From positions 1 to 64,000 of the forward strand of contig JAECUM010000851.1 in assembly GCA_016617855.1 (NCBI GenBank): a stretch of DNA of 64,000 nucleotides, given 5' to 3'. Below, piece by piece: positions 22,309 through 35,017 of this stretch. Both the position numbers and the translations under genes were made by a program. The notes beneath the pieces were generated by a model, which was not told where the DNA came from, ran no database searches, and was given only the letters and a program-made list of their open reading frames with translations. This stretch comes from Megalonaias nervosa. Taxonomy: Eukaryota > Mollusca > Bivalvia > Unionida > Unionidae. Position 1 is the first letter of the stretch; the number at the start of each line of letters is the position of its first letter.

Positions 22309-22859
22309 CTTGAAGTTTTCTGTTAAAAGGTCTCTCAGAGCAAGACTGTTCTTGAGGTCTTCTCTATGAACTATCATGACATATGCATACTTGCAAAGTA
22401 TGATGTAATGACATTTTAAGATCTAGGCATTTTTAAAAACAATTTTCTGTCTACATTTAATACTGACTCAATCATTACATACAGAACATGTCACCACATA
22501 AAGTGAAATTTTACTGTATCATTTACTGAAAAATGGAATGGAGAACACTTCAGCTGGTCTGCTGATAATGTATTGCATTTCACTGTCTTTGTGTCATTTT
22601 CTGTGCTAAATCCACATTCATATGTAGCTGTTTAGAGAGGAAAGAAAAGAAAAAGCATTATTAACTTTAGCAGATTTTGTAAGTTTGAAGCATGATTGGC
22701 TGCAAGCATTCTCCATAGGGATGGAAAACTTTACCCAAATAGTTACCACCGATGACTACTTCTATCATATACATGTACTTCCATTCTTGAAGTGCAGTTT
22801 GACATCTAGCACTGGCTAGTAATGAAATTGCCCTACTGTTTTCAAAGTACCACAGTGAT

Positions 22860-24600
22860 CAAGAATCATCTGAATTTTATTATTGCCATGTGACATTAAA
22901 TCATCATGTGAAACAAAATGAGAGGTCTCCTATTGGTGATGCTTCCCTGGCTGTTTTGAGGGATAGGGTCTATAGGAAATCATGTGCCCAGATTTTCCTT
23001 CAGGTTCATAACAAATTCTGTATTTTTAGTGTCAAACTGAGCTCTCTGGCCCTTTCTACAGTACTGATTATTCTTTGTCCTTGTAGAAATATTTCCCATC
23101 AACTTGTTTGATGTTATCATTTAAAATTTTCAAAAACTTTATCTTAGTCAATATATCAAGTTCATGCCAAGTGAATTTTATATTTGGACTGATGGTAGCT
23201 AGGTAAAGATCTCTCTAAATTTCGTGCTCAAGGCTGTTATAACAGGAATCATATCCATCAGGAAATATTCATAGCCACAAATGTGTACTGTGTGGTTGCC
23301 TTTAGTAAGTCATTGGCCATTGCATCTTTAGCAGCTAGAGAGCAATGGCTTCCCATCACTCATATACATTTTTTTAGTGCATGAAAAAAAGGCAAACCAT
23401 CCGACTTCATACATCTCCTTCAGTTGAGAGAATTTAAAACTTCCTGTATTCATCTAAGTCTCTGTGTTCTCAAAGAAGAGGATTTAAAATAGGAATAAAG
23501 AGAAGTAAAGTTTCTATGTATTTCTTTATTAGTGTGACCATATCTGCTGCCTGTTGTTGGTATAAAGCCAGCTTATGAGTAGCACACTGACACTGAATTA
23601 TGAAAGGATTTTTCTGTTTATACAGCCCAAAAACCATCATGCTTCCCCATCATAGTAGAGGCACCATCTGTTAGACAAATCAATATTTCTTGATCTTAGG
23701 CAGTCCTTTTAATTTCTCAATGCTACTAGAAGCAGTCTTGTCCTGTATGTCATAGTCCCTAACAAAGTAGTTGCCAGTACAAGTAATGGCTTCCCATCAC
23801 TTGTATACAGCTTTTACAGCATCAAAAAGGCAAACCATCTGACTTCATACATCTCCTTCAGCTTCAGTTGAGGAGAATCTAAAACTTCCTGTATCTAAGT
23901 CTCTATGTTCTTAAAGATGAGGATTGAAAATGGGAATAAAGAGAGGTCAAAGTTTCTATGTATTTCATTATTAATTTTTTTTATCATGTCCACTACCTGT
24001 TGTTAGCAAAAAGCCAGCTTACGAGCAGCACAGTGAAACTGAATTACAAAAGGATTTTTCTGTCTTAACTGTGCCTCAATACCATTATGCTTTCACCTCA
24101 TAGTGGAGGCACCATGTGCATGGGTTAACAGTTCGTACAATTATCATTTTGCCATCCACAGATATGTCTGTGGTTGCATCACATGATGCAGACAAGAAAT
24201 TACTTTTAGAAACATTTGGATCAACTTCATTATAAACAGCTTGACTTAGACAGTCAAAACATCCACAGCTGTCCAATGTGATTTGTATTGAACCAGTGGT
24301 GACACATTTAGTGCTCACAAATCACAACCATTTAATTCTATCCTAATTGATAACAGACTAATATTTTCCGATAGGTTTTTTTTCCTCCTTACCTATATAA
24401 TACATGTATACAATTCTCATTACCTTGATCACGGTCTCCTCTCTATCATTAAGCACATGATTGACAACCAACTGCATATCTAACTGCATTTTCAGAGTAC
24501 ATAACCTTTGGCGAGCATCTGTGATCAGCACTTGCTTCATACAAGTAAGAGTTGAGGTTCTCATTACTGCATCCCTGCTCACTCACAAATGGCTTTCAAA
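22860..24600 (-). pseudogene. hAT-type transposase remnant with internal duplication
   Basis: Read on the minus strand, pieces in shifting frames give SASCDATTDISVDGKMIIVR (24085-24318), DGASTMMGKHDG (about 23645-23675), NPFIIQCQCATHKLALYQQQ and ADMVTLIKKYIETLL (about 23480-23620), and VHICGYEYFLMDMIPVITAL (about 23220-23300). These follow the order of hAT transposases of the KIAA1586/ZBED-like sort: catalytic 'D.TTD' start, 'DGAS.M.G' block, 'C.AHKLAL' block. There are many stops and frameshifts. A block of about 330 bp (23343-23670) is repeated in diverged form at 23785-24117. Further N-terminal helix text at 24358-24582 may belong to it. Confidence 0.7.
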
Positions 24601-24735
24601 TTTTCAATTTTGAATCAATACAGACTTTGTTGTTACATGTTACCAAACTCATTTGCTCTAAGTCAAGGAATTTGTGTCACCCACTCTGGTAGTAAGATGG
24701 TTTTAATGGGTCTTTTATGATGTCAGATTCAGGAC

Positions 24736-24941
24736 CACCATATATACATGCTTACAAGTCCAGCTGCAAACTGCTCAGACCTTGATCTGCTGTTGCATAA
24801 TGAACCAGCAGATAATGGTCTGTGCAGTTTGTTAGGAGTAATCAGTAAAAAAGACAGCATAGACCCTGATCTGTAGGCACATTAAGCTACATCAGATCAG
24901 GATCTTTGTTGTTTGCAGTTTGACTTTGATTTTATATGGTA
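24736..24941. mobile_element. MITE family A, copy 2
   Basis: Terminal repeats CCATATATACATGCTTACAAG and 'ttatatgg'; interior GTCCAGCTGCAAACTGC and repeated GATCTG words as in the other copies. The right flank is TA, the left CA. Confidence 0.8.
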
Positions 24942-25643
24942 GTTCTACCTTTGGAACTAGAATTTTCATTGGATTGCTCACTGATAACATTTTCCTTGAT
25001 TCACTCATAATACAGAAATGAGACAACCTGATCTGTTTAGTTGGTTTTGCCATCATCATTAAATCTACAGGACCTTGTTCTGTAGATGCTTACACTAGAA
25101 GTCATATCACTCAAGTAACTGGCAAGGATTCATGAATTGCCAATATACATCTTAGCTAATATTTACAGACACACTGGTTGTTTGTTTCTGCTGCAATACA
25201 GACAAAATTGATTCTCCAAATAATGGTAGGGTACCACTTTTTTACAACAATTATCTCAATCTCCCTAGGCAGTAATGACATAGGGAACCATGCTTGCATC
25301 AGCTAATCATGACATTTCCAAAAAAGGGTAACATCGTAAATAGGCTTATGCATTTATATTTATCACCAGTGATGGGAAAATTTGACAAGTAATGTAGGAC
25401 AAGGAATTCGATATGTACAAGTTTCTTAGTTAATTTACATGTGCTGATTGGTCATGTGCAAAGGGGATGTTGAGATTTTTTCCCCCTTGAATTGAAAAGG
25501 CATGCAAGGGGGGTGCACAGGATCAGAATTTGTGTGCCATCTCTTAAAAGAAAAGCAGGAAATCTGCAGGCCCATGTTAAGCGTGGAATTCTTGTTGTTA
25601 AACGTTTTACTTTTATAAACAAATGACAATATTTTAGAGGAAT

Positions 25644-25855
25644 CTGTGATGGCTCAATGGTTAACATGCTGGACTCAAGACCAAAAGGATGCAGGTTTGA
25701 ATCCTATCATCAGACCAGCCTGTGTCACTACCATGATGTGTCCTTGGGCAATGCACTTTACTCTTATTTCCTTTGCACAAATTAATCTACTTGTGTTTCT
25801 GTGCTGTAAAGCACCAAATCCAACAAAAACAAAACAATATTTCATCATCACATGA
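25644..25855 (+). mobile_element. tRNA-derived SINE family 2
   Basis: A tRNA-like head with A-box TGGCTCAATGGTTAACATG (about 25651) and B-box GGTTTGAATCC (about 25694), followed by 'gtgtccttgggcaatgcacttta', a string typical of SINE bodies after the tRNA head. The head does not fold as an intact tRNA gene with an acceptor stem, so it is a SINE, not a tRNA. Confidence 0.7.
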
Positions 25856-27751
25856 AAGCTTGATGTTCACAGTAAAGAATTTTCAGGGAATGTTTGACCA
25901 TTCCATTGCATGTTTTTATCAGTTATGTTCATCATCAAGTCTTGTGCCAATAATATTTTTGTAAAATAGGCTTCCTCAAAAAATTCAGAAATAATGTACA
26001 TATTAACAATAAAAGATTGACAGAAATGAATAGAGGTAATTTCTTTTTGAGAAAGATAAAATTGACTCCAATATCACGTCCTTTCCGTGGAGATGATTTT
26101 ATAATCCCTAAACTAAGAAGTTGACATTCTATGTTTAGCTATGTGTTTAAAATGTAGCTTCATAATACTTACCTTTATATGTTTATGTCAAGACTGAATT
26201 TTAAAATGTACAGCTGGCTAATTGCACAAAATAAGAAGCAGCAGTTATTGTGTATGTGTACCAGTACAGAACATGTAAACAATCTTAACAAAAAAATAAG
26301 AAACATTTTTATGGTATGCCACTGCATCCATCTAGTGTTGCGTGTCCATCAGCATTTACCTCATTCTTGACATCTTCAAAACTGCAGATCCAGTTTTAAT
26401 CAATCTTTATTGAAATCTTGCATTAGGCATGTTCTATAAAGATTTGTTTTGGATGGGTCCTTAAGCAACCTTGTGACTCCCATAGACACTTGGAGGATGT
26501 ATATCTGTCATGATCTCTAAAACTATTAAGTTTGTTTTATTCAGACTTTGCAGGAATGTTTCTGACGTTTTCTAACAAAATTGGGTGTTTGGTGACTTCC
26601 CTGGCAACCATGTTGCTTACAAGTAATTAAGAATAAAATGTTTTTGTTTTTTCTAAATACATTTCCTGATCACATTTAAAAAGATTGTCTGCTATCTCTT
26701 GTTCCAGCAATCACAAGACAAATGTCAATCTTTCTGGTCTGTATTCCATATAGAAGAAGGGAAAAAAAAACTTGGCCCAACCTGTCTCCTTACCTCCCCT
26801 TACCACTGCTAGGTGGCTAAGCTTGTTTACCAGCTTTTTTTTCTTTGCTAACAGGAGATACATCGTTTCCAATAACTCTAACTGAATCACAAACATGAAG
26901 TGATGTAAACAGTGCCCACAATGATCATTACATCAGGTCAGCTTCAGATGGAAGAGAAAGAGGTTGTGAACTTGTCAGATGGAAGAGGAGGTTGTGGTCT
27001 TGCCACCCATTTTTCAAACAGCATTGTCAGAGTTGCAGATGTGGCTACAAGCTGGCCATCTGATTGAGCCGTAGTTGAGCTAACTGGCCAAGACAATTAC
27101 CAGCAATTGATACTGGCAAGACAAACCAAGACATTTGCCCAGTCACCAATCCAGTCGCTGTATCAGATCTTTATGAGTTACCGTTATGCTTTGAAGAGGA
27201 TAACCCCCACAGTGAGTGCAGGAACAAGCATGATTTATCATATGCTGATCTTACAACGGAGTGTACAGAATACAGTTTTAAAGTGATCATGTAGATAATC
27301 TATAGAATTTTGATGATTTCCAAGTGCCGAGCCTCATCAGCTGCAAACCAGGCTGATATGTTTCTGCTTTCTTGTCAGATAGTGAAATCTTGCAACAAAA
27401 ACATCCCTCACCACCTTTTCTAATAATAATTATCAATCAAAATAATCGGCTTGGCGTGGCCTTCAGACATAAATTTTGTGTCCTTTTTAACTTTAAGCTA
27501 TTTAAACCTTTCCCCAAATGAACTTTTAAGCCACATTACACTCATATAGGCTGCAGAATGTACAAAAAGCAAACATTTTTTCATGTAGTCACATGCACAT
27601 TATAACTGGAATGGTGTAAAAGAGATTTCTTTCCTTATATTTTTCAACTATTACAAGTCTGACCTTTAGAGATGATAATCTTGAACATAATTCTGCTTTT
27701 CCATTCTCCACTTTATTTTCAAGCCGGACATTAAAAAATACAAATCCTACT
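25856..27751. other. intergenic, nothing recognised
   Basis: Only short chance reading frames on both strands. No repeats of note. Confidence 0.5.
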
Positions 27752-28318
27752 TTTATGTATTATTTGCTTAGAGTGCCATGGTGGAAATATTGAAAGATTT
27801 GACCACTTTACCATTTTATGTATTATTTGCTTAGAGTGCCATGGTGGAAATATTGAAAGATTTGACCACTTTACCATTTTATGTATTATTTGTTTAGAGT
27901 GCCCTGGTGGAACTATTGAAAGATTTGACCACTTTACCATTTTATGTATTATTTGCTTAGAGTGCCATGGTGGAAATATTGAAAGATTTGACCACTTTAC
28001 CATTTTATGTATTATTTGCTTAGAGTGCCATGGAGGAAATATTGAAAGATTTGACCACTTTACCATTTTATGTATTATTTGCTTAGAGTGCCATGGAGGA
28101 AATATTGAAAGATTTGACCACTTTACCATTTTATGTATTATTTGCTTAGAGTGCCATGGAGGAAATATTGAAAGATTTGACCACTTTACCATTTTATGTA
28201 TTATTTGCTTAGAGTGCCATGGAGGAAATATTGAAAGATTTGACCACTTTACCATTTTATGTATTATTTGCTTAGAGTGCCATGGAGGAAATATTGAAAG
28301 ATTTGACCACTTTACCAT
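27752..28318. repeat. 63-bp minisatellite, 9 units
   Basis: Exactly nine units of 63 bp (567 bp). Differences are few: GGTGG versus GGAGG in the 3' five units, and one unit with three changes at 27894-27912. Because 63 is a multiple of 3, both strands stay open: a 242-residue minus-strand frame contains nine copies of a 21-residue motif starting MVKWSNLS. On the plus strand each unit contains 'ttatttgcttag', which looks like a splice acceptor, followed by an ATG in CCATGG and EILKDLTTLP. The plus frame continues beyond the last unit for about 35 codons. I recognise neither product. Confidence 0.95.
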
Positions 28319-30327
28319 CTCATATAGAGGTAGACAACCTAAGGCTGTTTCACATGCTCCATCGGGAGAAACATCCAAGTTCACATGGGATGAAAAAGAA
28401 AAAGAATGTTGCTGGATTATTTTAAATGAAGAAATAAAGAGAAGCTCTTGTTGAAACAAAATTAGAACAGATCACCCTGGCTAAAGCAAAAATTCGAGCA
28501 GAACTTCCAATCCAACTGGCACAGGAAATGGTTGTGGTTAGAAAAGTCACAGATTTGGATTCTGTGTAAACTGTGTATTAAACACAGAAAACGTGCAGTT
28601 CTACTGTTGTCACATAAAATCAGCCAATAATGTGGCAGCTGTATGGGTAGAATGCATGAAAAAGGATCTTGAATAGGTACTTACTTGCCTGACTTTTTAT
28701 TTTGCTTTTATTCTGTATAGGAATTGCTTAAGTCCATACCAGTCATTTATAAAATTCTTCCAAAACATTTGACTTTTTTGTTTTTCTTTTTCTGAAATTA
28801 TTGTTTTATTTTTTTAATTCAATCATTTTCCCTTAATACCTCTTGATGATTCTTTTTTACCTGTCATTTTGACCTGTACACTTTTATTACACCTTCACTG
28901 TGATGTCATAGCCTTGACAAAGGAGGTAGGGGTTCTTGGGACAAAATTACACATATGCTCAACATAACATGAACACCAAGAAAAGAAAACAGATTTGCAA
29001 TTGGTAATTTTTTTTTTGTAAATTATAAATTGGACATGCAGACAAAAATAATGTGCCAAGATACAATAAATCACACATTAACTTGCCTGTTTTGAGGATG
29101 CTGCAATCAGTTTAAATATGTTCTATATGACCCATATTTTTCAAGTAGGAGGGCCAAATTTGTCCATTGAAATTAAAATTGACCCACTTTTGGAAAAGGG
29201 TTTGGCTCAAAGGAAAAGGTTTTGGCCCAATTTTTAAAAAAATTCCTAGAGGCATCACCGCATTGCAGCATTCAGTATCACCAACCTCTGCACAGTGTGG
29301 ACAAACGTCTTGCATGTCACCCACAAGTTAGTGCAAAATAAGATAACTACTTCCTCAGGGAAAGATATGGCTTCAGCAGTGATTTTTCGACAGACCGAAA
29401 AGCAGGTAGTGATCATGCAATGACTCATGTTGCCAAGGTGATAGGACCACATATCACACAATGGCTAATGCCCCGACAGCTTCAGCTAACCTGGGTCTTG
29501 TGAGATGAGACATCTGCCTGCGCACATCTGCCATAAAGCCACATTATGCCTTGGGTCTGCAGTCAGCAGCTTTTGGCATGCCATTGCAGTTTGGCAGAAA
29601 AATTGAAGTGCGTAAGAAGGCATCCCAAGAACTCTACTTGTCTGATGCTTTTATCTTGCTGAAAAAGGCCTTCCCACTGGCATAAAAAATTTCCCTCTGC
29701 CTATATGACAGTGATACGTGAGGAAGGGAAGCAACAGATTAACTTTCAGTATCCTTCTAGGTGAAGACACAAAACCCAGATGTAGCCAGTTTAAACTTGA
29801 AAAATCCTTGTGGTAAGATTCGTGCATTGCTTGGAAGGGTGAGAGGGCGTAAATATGATGTGATCAGGTAAATGTTTATGGAGACCAAACATTTACCATA
29901 AAATTTCCCTTCTCCACCAAATGTATTACCTGATCATGCCAACGTCAGGAGAATAGGCAAGAGGAGGTAATACTGAACTTTCGACCACTACCTGGATCAC
30001 TTTATTGGTGCATGATGGATGCTATGCTAGAAGGATCAAATTCTCCCAACAATAGTTAGCATAACCGAAATTGTGATTTTGTGTGTACACGGATTTACCT
30101 GTGGGTTCCCCCACCCAGCAATTGCTTTACAATCAAATGTTTTCCTGGTGAATCCAGCAAAAGTTGACCAGTAATACAGAGGAATGCAGTTGTGCTTTCA
30201 TTTGCCTGGTGACTGGGCAGCAACCTAAGGTCCATCAAGATTCAGCTCTGTTCTTTGCAAGGCCATGTCAGGCAAGTAGAAATTGGAAAAAGTACATTGG
30301 GCATGCCCACCAACCGACTCCATTCTG

Positions 30328-30361
<34 letters not shown>

Positions 30362-30664
30362 CAATGAAATGCCAGCATTGTGGAAACTGCTCATATTTCA
30401 TGAGCTTAACTCTTCATTCGCACATGATCCTGTGAGAGCTTAGAGTATGCAGACTCGGTACCTCCTTTTAACCAAGTGGCCAGTGCTTGTGGCGTTATAT
30501 TTTGCTTTCCTGACTCAAGTGGTAGGAGTGAAAGGAAGAACCTCTAGCATCAGACTCGTATCTTCTAGATTCGTTTCAGGTAGAATCTGAGAGCACCTAC
30601 TGGGTCTACACTTCACCCGTTTTGAGGGATTAATTGAGGAGAGTGGTTTTATTGTTATTTTCTA
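28319..30664. other. intergenic with unassigned old coding-like text
   Basis: 28319-28565 on the plus strand reads as a charged, helix-like sequence in pieces (IEVDNLRLFHMLHREKHPSS; later KLEQITLAKAKIRAELPIQL), broken by stops; product unknown. 29300-29850 shows no readable domain. At 29871-29940 complementary 'gatcaggtaaatgttta' and 'taccataaa..ttacctgatc' words could fold. An (AT)n run is at 30330-30360. Confidence 0.5.
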
Positions 30665-30975
30665 ACCGCTCCGATGGTTAGAGCATCTGTCTCGGATGCG
30701 GGAGGTCGTGGGTTCAAGCCCCAGCAGAGTCATACCAAAGACTTATAAAAATTGTACTAGTATCTGCCTCAAGTGGTGCTCAGATTAAGAGGTTAGTGCT
30801 AGGACTGGTCGGGCTGATGTCAGAATAATGTGACTGGGTGGGACATGATGTTACATGTCAGCGGCATGATGCCCTTGTGCTAGACATCACTAAAAACTGC
30901 CACAACGCAGACATCATAGCCATATGACTAAAAATTGTTAAAGCTACATTAAGATTCCAAATCACACATACACAC
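30665..30975 (+). mobile_element. tRNA-derived SINE family 1, full-length copy
   Basis: Head CGATGGTTAGAGCATCTG (A box) and GGGTTCAAGCCCC (B box), then a body with 'gtgctaggactggtcgggctg' and a tail 'aattgttaaagctacatta' followed by CACACA. The copy at 15166 shares the body and tail. The head looks tRNA-derived; which tRNA is not certain. Confidence 0.8.
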
Positions 30976-31007
30976 AGTTATTTTCCATTCTTTGCAATGA
31001 AGCCAGG

Positions 31008-31430
31008 CTACATCATTAGAACAACTGGACTGTAAGAACAAAACTGTAGGTATTTCGCATCCACAGACCAGGCATGTAGCTTGCTCATTCTGGAGGCAGA
31101 AACTAAAGCTGTCAGGAAGCAGGTCTTGTATGATAGCTGTTTCAGCAGTAAGGAAGACAGAGGCTGCTGAACCTTATCAAGACCCAATTGAGGTACCACC
31201 TTGGGTACAAGATAAGTGAGCATGGTTTAGATTGCCAAAAATGGCCAACAAGTTGCAAAGGTCCTTGTTGTGACAAGTGTCATCTCTTCCAAGTTCTCCG
31301 AAGATAACAGAAATTATGGAATGATATCCTTTATTTGTTATAGGTGCTGGTTTCTTTTCTTCAGAGAGAAAAAGGACAAAGTTAGCAGTTGAGGAATGGA
31401 AGCCAACAGTGGTGCCATGTCATTGTTGTG
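31008..31430 (-). pseudogene. tyrosine recombinase fragment (DIRS/Ngaro- or Crypton-like)
   Basis: On the minus strand the upstream piece (about 31250-31410) reads ANFVLFLSEEKKPAPITNKG then YHSIISVIFGEL, the core-binding domain pattern of eukaryotic tyrosine recombinases (..FL.YL.EEK.LAPSTIKGYRSAI..). The downstream piece (31008-31223), in another frame, reads KQLSYKTCFLTALVSASRMS then KLHAWSVDAKYLQF, matching the start of the catalytic domain (..L..KT.FLLAL.SA.R.SELHALS..). The first catalytic Arg would be the R in ASRMS. The frames differ, and the His-x-x-Arg and Tyr boxes are not present in what remains. Confidence 0.65.
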
Positions 31431-31524
31431 ACGCCAGACCGTGAAAACTCGCAATTTCCTCTCATATGCTTTCACAATGGAGGGCTATCTGTTTGTCATC
31501 ATTCTCTCCACAATGTTTCCACTG

Positions 31525-32600
31525 AACGTGTGGTACACAACACACCTGCTACTGATGACATATATGCATCACTTAATCTCAAGCATGTTTTAAGTTGCAG
31601 TGTGAAAAGAAACAAAAATGAAAAATATAAAGCAGTTGTGACAGCAGCTTTGAAGATAGAACTCACAATGTGATATGTGGCACACCTTCCAATGATGATG
31701 TACAGCATGTGCAACTTTTCCAGGACACAGGCCAGATAAGCGATTTTTATAGTCGCACCCAATGATGTAAATAAGCAGATAATACCAATGTATATCAAGT
31801 TTCATCCAGTAACTTCAAATGGCCTTGACCTTCAATGTTGTAGCCACAATTTTATTTGCTACAAACCTTCTGGTGATGATGTACAAGAATACCAAGTTTC
31901 TTCCCTTAATTTCAAATGACTTTCAAGTCAGTCAGTGGAAGAAAGGTGTGATGGAAAACAAAATATCAAGCCATGACCTTGACCTTTAAGATAGGGCCAT
32001 CCATACAATGTGCAACATGTGGTTTTTTGATGATGCACAAGTAATCAAAATTTCATCACTTAATCTCGAGCAACTTTAAATGTATGGAGCAAAAGGGAAA
32101 ACATGATGGAAATTAAGATAGCATCCCAAGTGGGACTTGTTTGATCTTAAGATAGCATCCCCAGTGGGGTGTACAACACACCTCTTTGTGATGATATATA
32201 ATTATACCAAGTTCATCCCTTAATCTCAAATTGCTATATATATAAGTAAAGAGTGTAAAGAAAGCGTAATAAAAAGATTCAACATATAACGCCAAGAGAA
32301 TGTCCTTGAAGACCCAGTGTGGTACATAACACACCTGATAATGAGGACATACATACTAAACTGAATGCATAATCTCAAACAGTTTTTAACTCGTCAAGTC
32401 TAGAAAAAAATGTGCTGAAAATAGAAAATATTGAGCCATGACCATAATCTAAAACATAGGATCCCCATCGAGATGTGCAACAAACCCTTGAGTGATGACG
32501 TGCAAGAATACAGTCTCATCCCATAATCTTGAACAGCATTAAAATGACAACAGAAGGGAAAGTGTGATGGATGGATGAAATGAAGCACAGATATCATATC
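31525..32600. repeat. degenerate tandem array, unit roughly 130-170 bp
   Basis: Around eight times the order 'gtgtacaacacacct', 'gatgatgacata', 'taccaagtttcatccctt', 'aatctcaaa' recurs with heavy divergence. The intervals also carry 'ccttgacctt' words. It looks like an old satellite or array. Confidence 0.65.
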
Positions 32601-33479
32601 CTACGATTTTCTTTTTAAAAAAAAGGCAGGGGACAAAAGATTTGGTCAGTAGGAATAATATTTCTTTTTAATGAAGTTTCCTCCATTTTACTTGAAGTGA
32701 ACCACAGTTGCATGACCTGATTTTATTCCTACGAGAAAAGATTTTATTGATGCTACTCAGCAGCACAATGGTTAAATATGAAATTTTAATTTGTATAACT
32801 TCTTGTCAATTCAAACTGTGGCAAACAGCAATGCAAAGGCAGTCATTCCTGGATCATGCTTTCTTGTCTATGTATTAAAAATACTGGTGGAAATAGTAAG
32901 CATCTTGATGGGTGTGATATATAATACTACAGTATTACCAATTAATGAAATGAAATCTGGTTGCAATATTCACCTGGAAATTGTTTGGATGGGGGGCAGG
33001 TAAATTATTTTAATGGATGGAAAAAATTTCTAGGGTCAATATCAGGGAAATCAGAGTGTTAAATATTTGGATTAATGATGGCATTTAAATTTGGATGCAT
33101 TTTTAGAAGGAAAAAAAGTATACTGGGCTCTTAGTGTTTTTAAAATTAAAAGCTTCATGGCACTTAAATTTATGAAAATGCAATAAACTAATGCACGTAG
33201 TCAAATTTAATCAAATTTTGTTAAGCAGTTTTGCACTGTTTTTAGTAAAAGCAGATACATTTGATGACAGATCACCATCCTTTGTACAAATATGAAAAGC
33301 CAACCAAATTTGATAAAAACTGGTAAAGTAGTTTTTGAGAAGTTTAAAATAGCTAGTGTTGACAGGCAATGCACAGTGGATGCAAGCCAGAGACCAACTT
33401 GGTTTTACATTCAGACGAGTTACAAATAATTACCTCCTAACAAATATCTATAATTGTGTAAAGAAATTCTGATCCTAAG
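32601..33479. other. intergenic, nothing recognised
   Basis: No coding signal. 33200-33360 has 'accaaatttgataaaaactgg' text of the kind seen in the window's degenerate arrays. Confidence 0.5.
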
Positions 33480-34470
33480 TGTTAGTGTCTAGGCTCGTAC
33501 AAAAGTAACAAAGAAAAGAGTGAAGCCAACAAGCTTTGTAAAATTTAACAAATAATTTATTTCCCTAGAAAACAAGGTAAAAATATGAAAAAGGACTTAC
33601 GGTTTATGAATCAAATCCAAAAATTAATCCAGTAATTAAAAATATAAGTCCTATCACTAAAAAGTTCTAAATGAATCAAAGTTCAAATCCCGAAGAAGTT
33701 CCAAGATGGAAGGCGAAGACGTCTTCTATAATCAGTTTTGTGTTGTCGTGTCAACAGTTCCTTGTTGAATCACTAAAATTAATATTCCGGCTTTAGAATT
33801 CCGAATAATTTCCAATAAATGTCTTTGTCCAAGAATTTTGATGAATAGCACTTATATATATATTTTCCAGAGAAATTAATTACTAATTCCAAAAAACAGA
33901 ACAAAATTCAACTTCAGACTCAGGCAACAACACAATATACCTTTGAGCCAAAAGGTATGAATTACGACTGACTAGAAAAACACTAATACATCACTTTAAC
34001 TCCACTTACAACGCAGAACGGACCACGTGATAGGGTCACATGATCACTTACTTTCAAGATTCGTAGTAACATCACATGTCAATTGTCACGTCCGCCATGG
34101 AAAAATTCGGTTCTACCTAATGAATCTTACTATAAGATTCAATAATTAAAAAAATAATAAAAAGTTGTTTACAACAGAGCTAACACGTGGGCCAAGTATG
34201 ACCTTGATTACGACCAATGATTTTCACTCTAGGAAAGAAATAAAAAAAGTTGTTTACCAGTTCTGAATCAAGATCCGGAACTTGGTCACCAAAAGATGCA
34301 ATGTTTCTACAAACTGCGTATTTTATCAGGTTTAACAGAACTGAATTTTCCGGAAAAATGTCAAATCCAGTGAATAAAGTTATCATTACAATAACATGTA
34401 ATGAAATAAAAATAAAATAATAGAGAATTTAAAACTAACACACAAGTAATTAAATTACATATACGTAACA
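33480..34470 (-). repeat. solo LTR, 991 bp, minus orientation, 4-bp target duplication TAAG
   Basis: Begins TGTTAGTGTCTAGGCTCGTAC and ends ATATACGTAACA as written on the + strand. TAAG flanks it on both sides (33476-33479 and 34471-34474). Its reverse complement shares the order of blocks of the LTRs at 5699 and 16818, including the 'gtgataggactta' and 'gggaaataaatta' words. Confidence 0.9.
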
Positions 34471-34934
34471 TAAGTTACAACATTTGCACCTTATTTATGC
34501 TAGCCTGCAATTGTAGTTTCCTAATACCTTATTTTATACCTTTTCTTCAGTAACATTATATTTTCCTATTAATCCTAAAGATTTTGCTTTCTTTTCTCCA
34601 TTGTACTACTGAAATATTTCATTCATCACTTTTTTATATATATATTTTTGATGCATGGTTTTAATCATTTTTGCACAAGATAACTCCCTGCAAGTAGAAA
34701 CCTGTGACTCTTGATAGTAAAGGTTACTTCCCTTGCTTTAATTTTAAGGGAATAAAGGGAGCAGGTGTTCCAAAAGCAAAAATAAGAGTAACATGAATGC
34801 CATGTACATGCACACCCTTAGTTTAATAACTTTGGAGGGGGGGGGCATCTTGTTTGTTTTTGTCACAGATGAACCCTAAATCAGTAGGCTTCTTCCGCGA
34901 CTCAATGCAAGCAATCCAGTCTGGTTCAGTTATA

Positions 34935-35017
34935 TTGTTGTTGGTTTAACGCCATTTTTCAGCACATAATAGGCTATACATGGTGGCCAGTATTAATGGT
35001 GGAGGAAGAACCCTGAA
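34935..35017 (-). mobile_element. SINE family 3, 3'-end fragment
   Basis: Minus-strand tail only: TTGTTGTTGG then 'tttaacgccatttttcagcaca' and 'ggtggaggaagaaccc', as in the full copies at 45358 and 50527. Confidence 0.85.

Noticed and set aside
22147..22377. Minus-strand poly-Asn frame
   Set aside because: Translation of the (ATT)n microsatellite.
25644..25730. Functional tRNA gene
   Set aside because: A and B boxes are present but no acceptor-stem pairing is visible, and SINE body text follows.
27731..28459. 242-residue minus-strand frame as a repeat protein gene
   Set aside because: It is open because the 63-bp repeat is a multiple of 3; sequence outside the array shows no domain and the composition is not protein-like.
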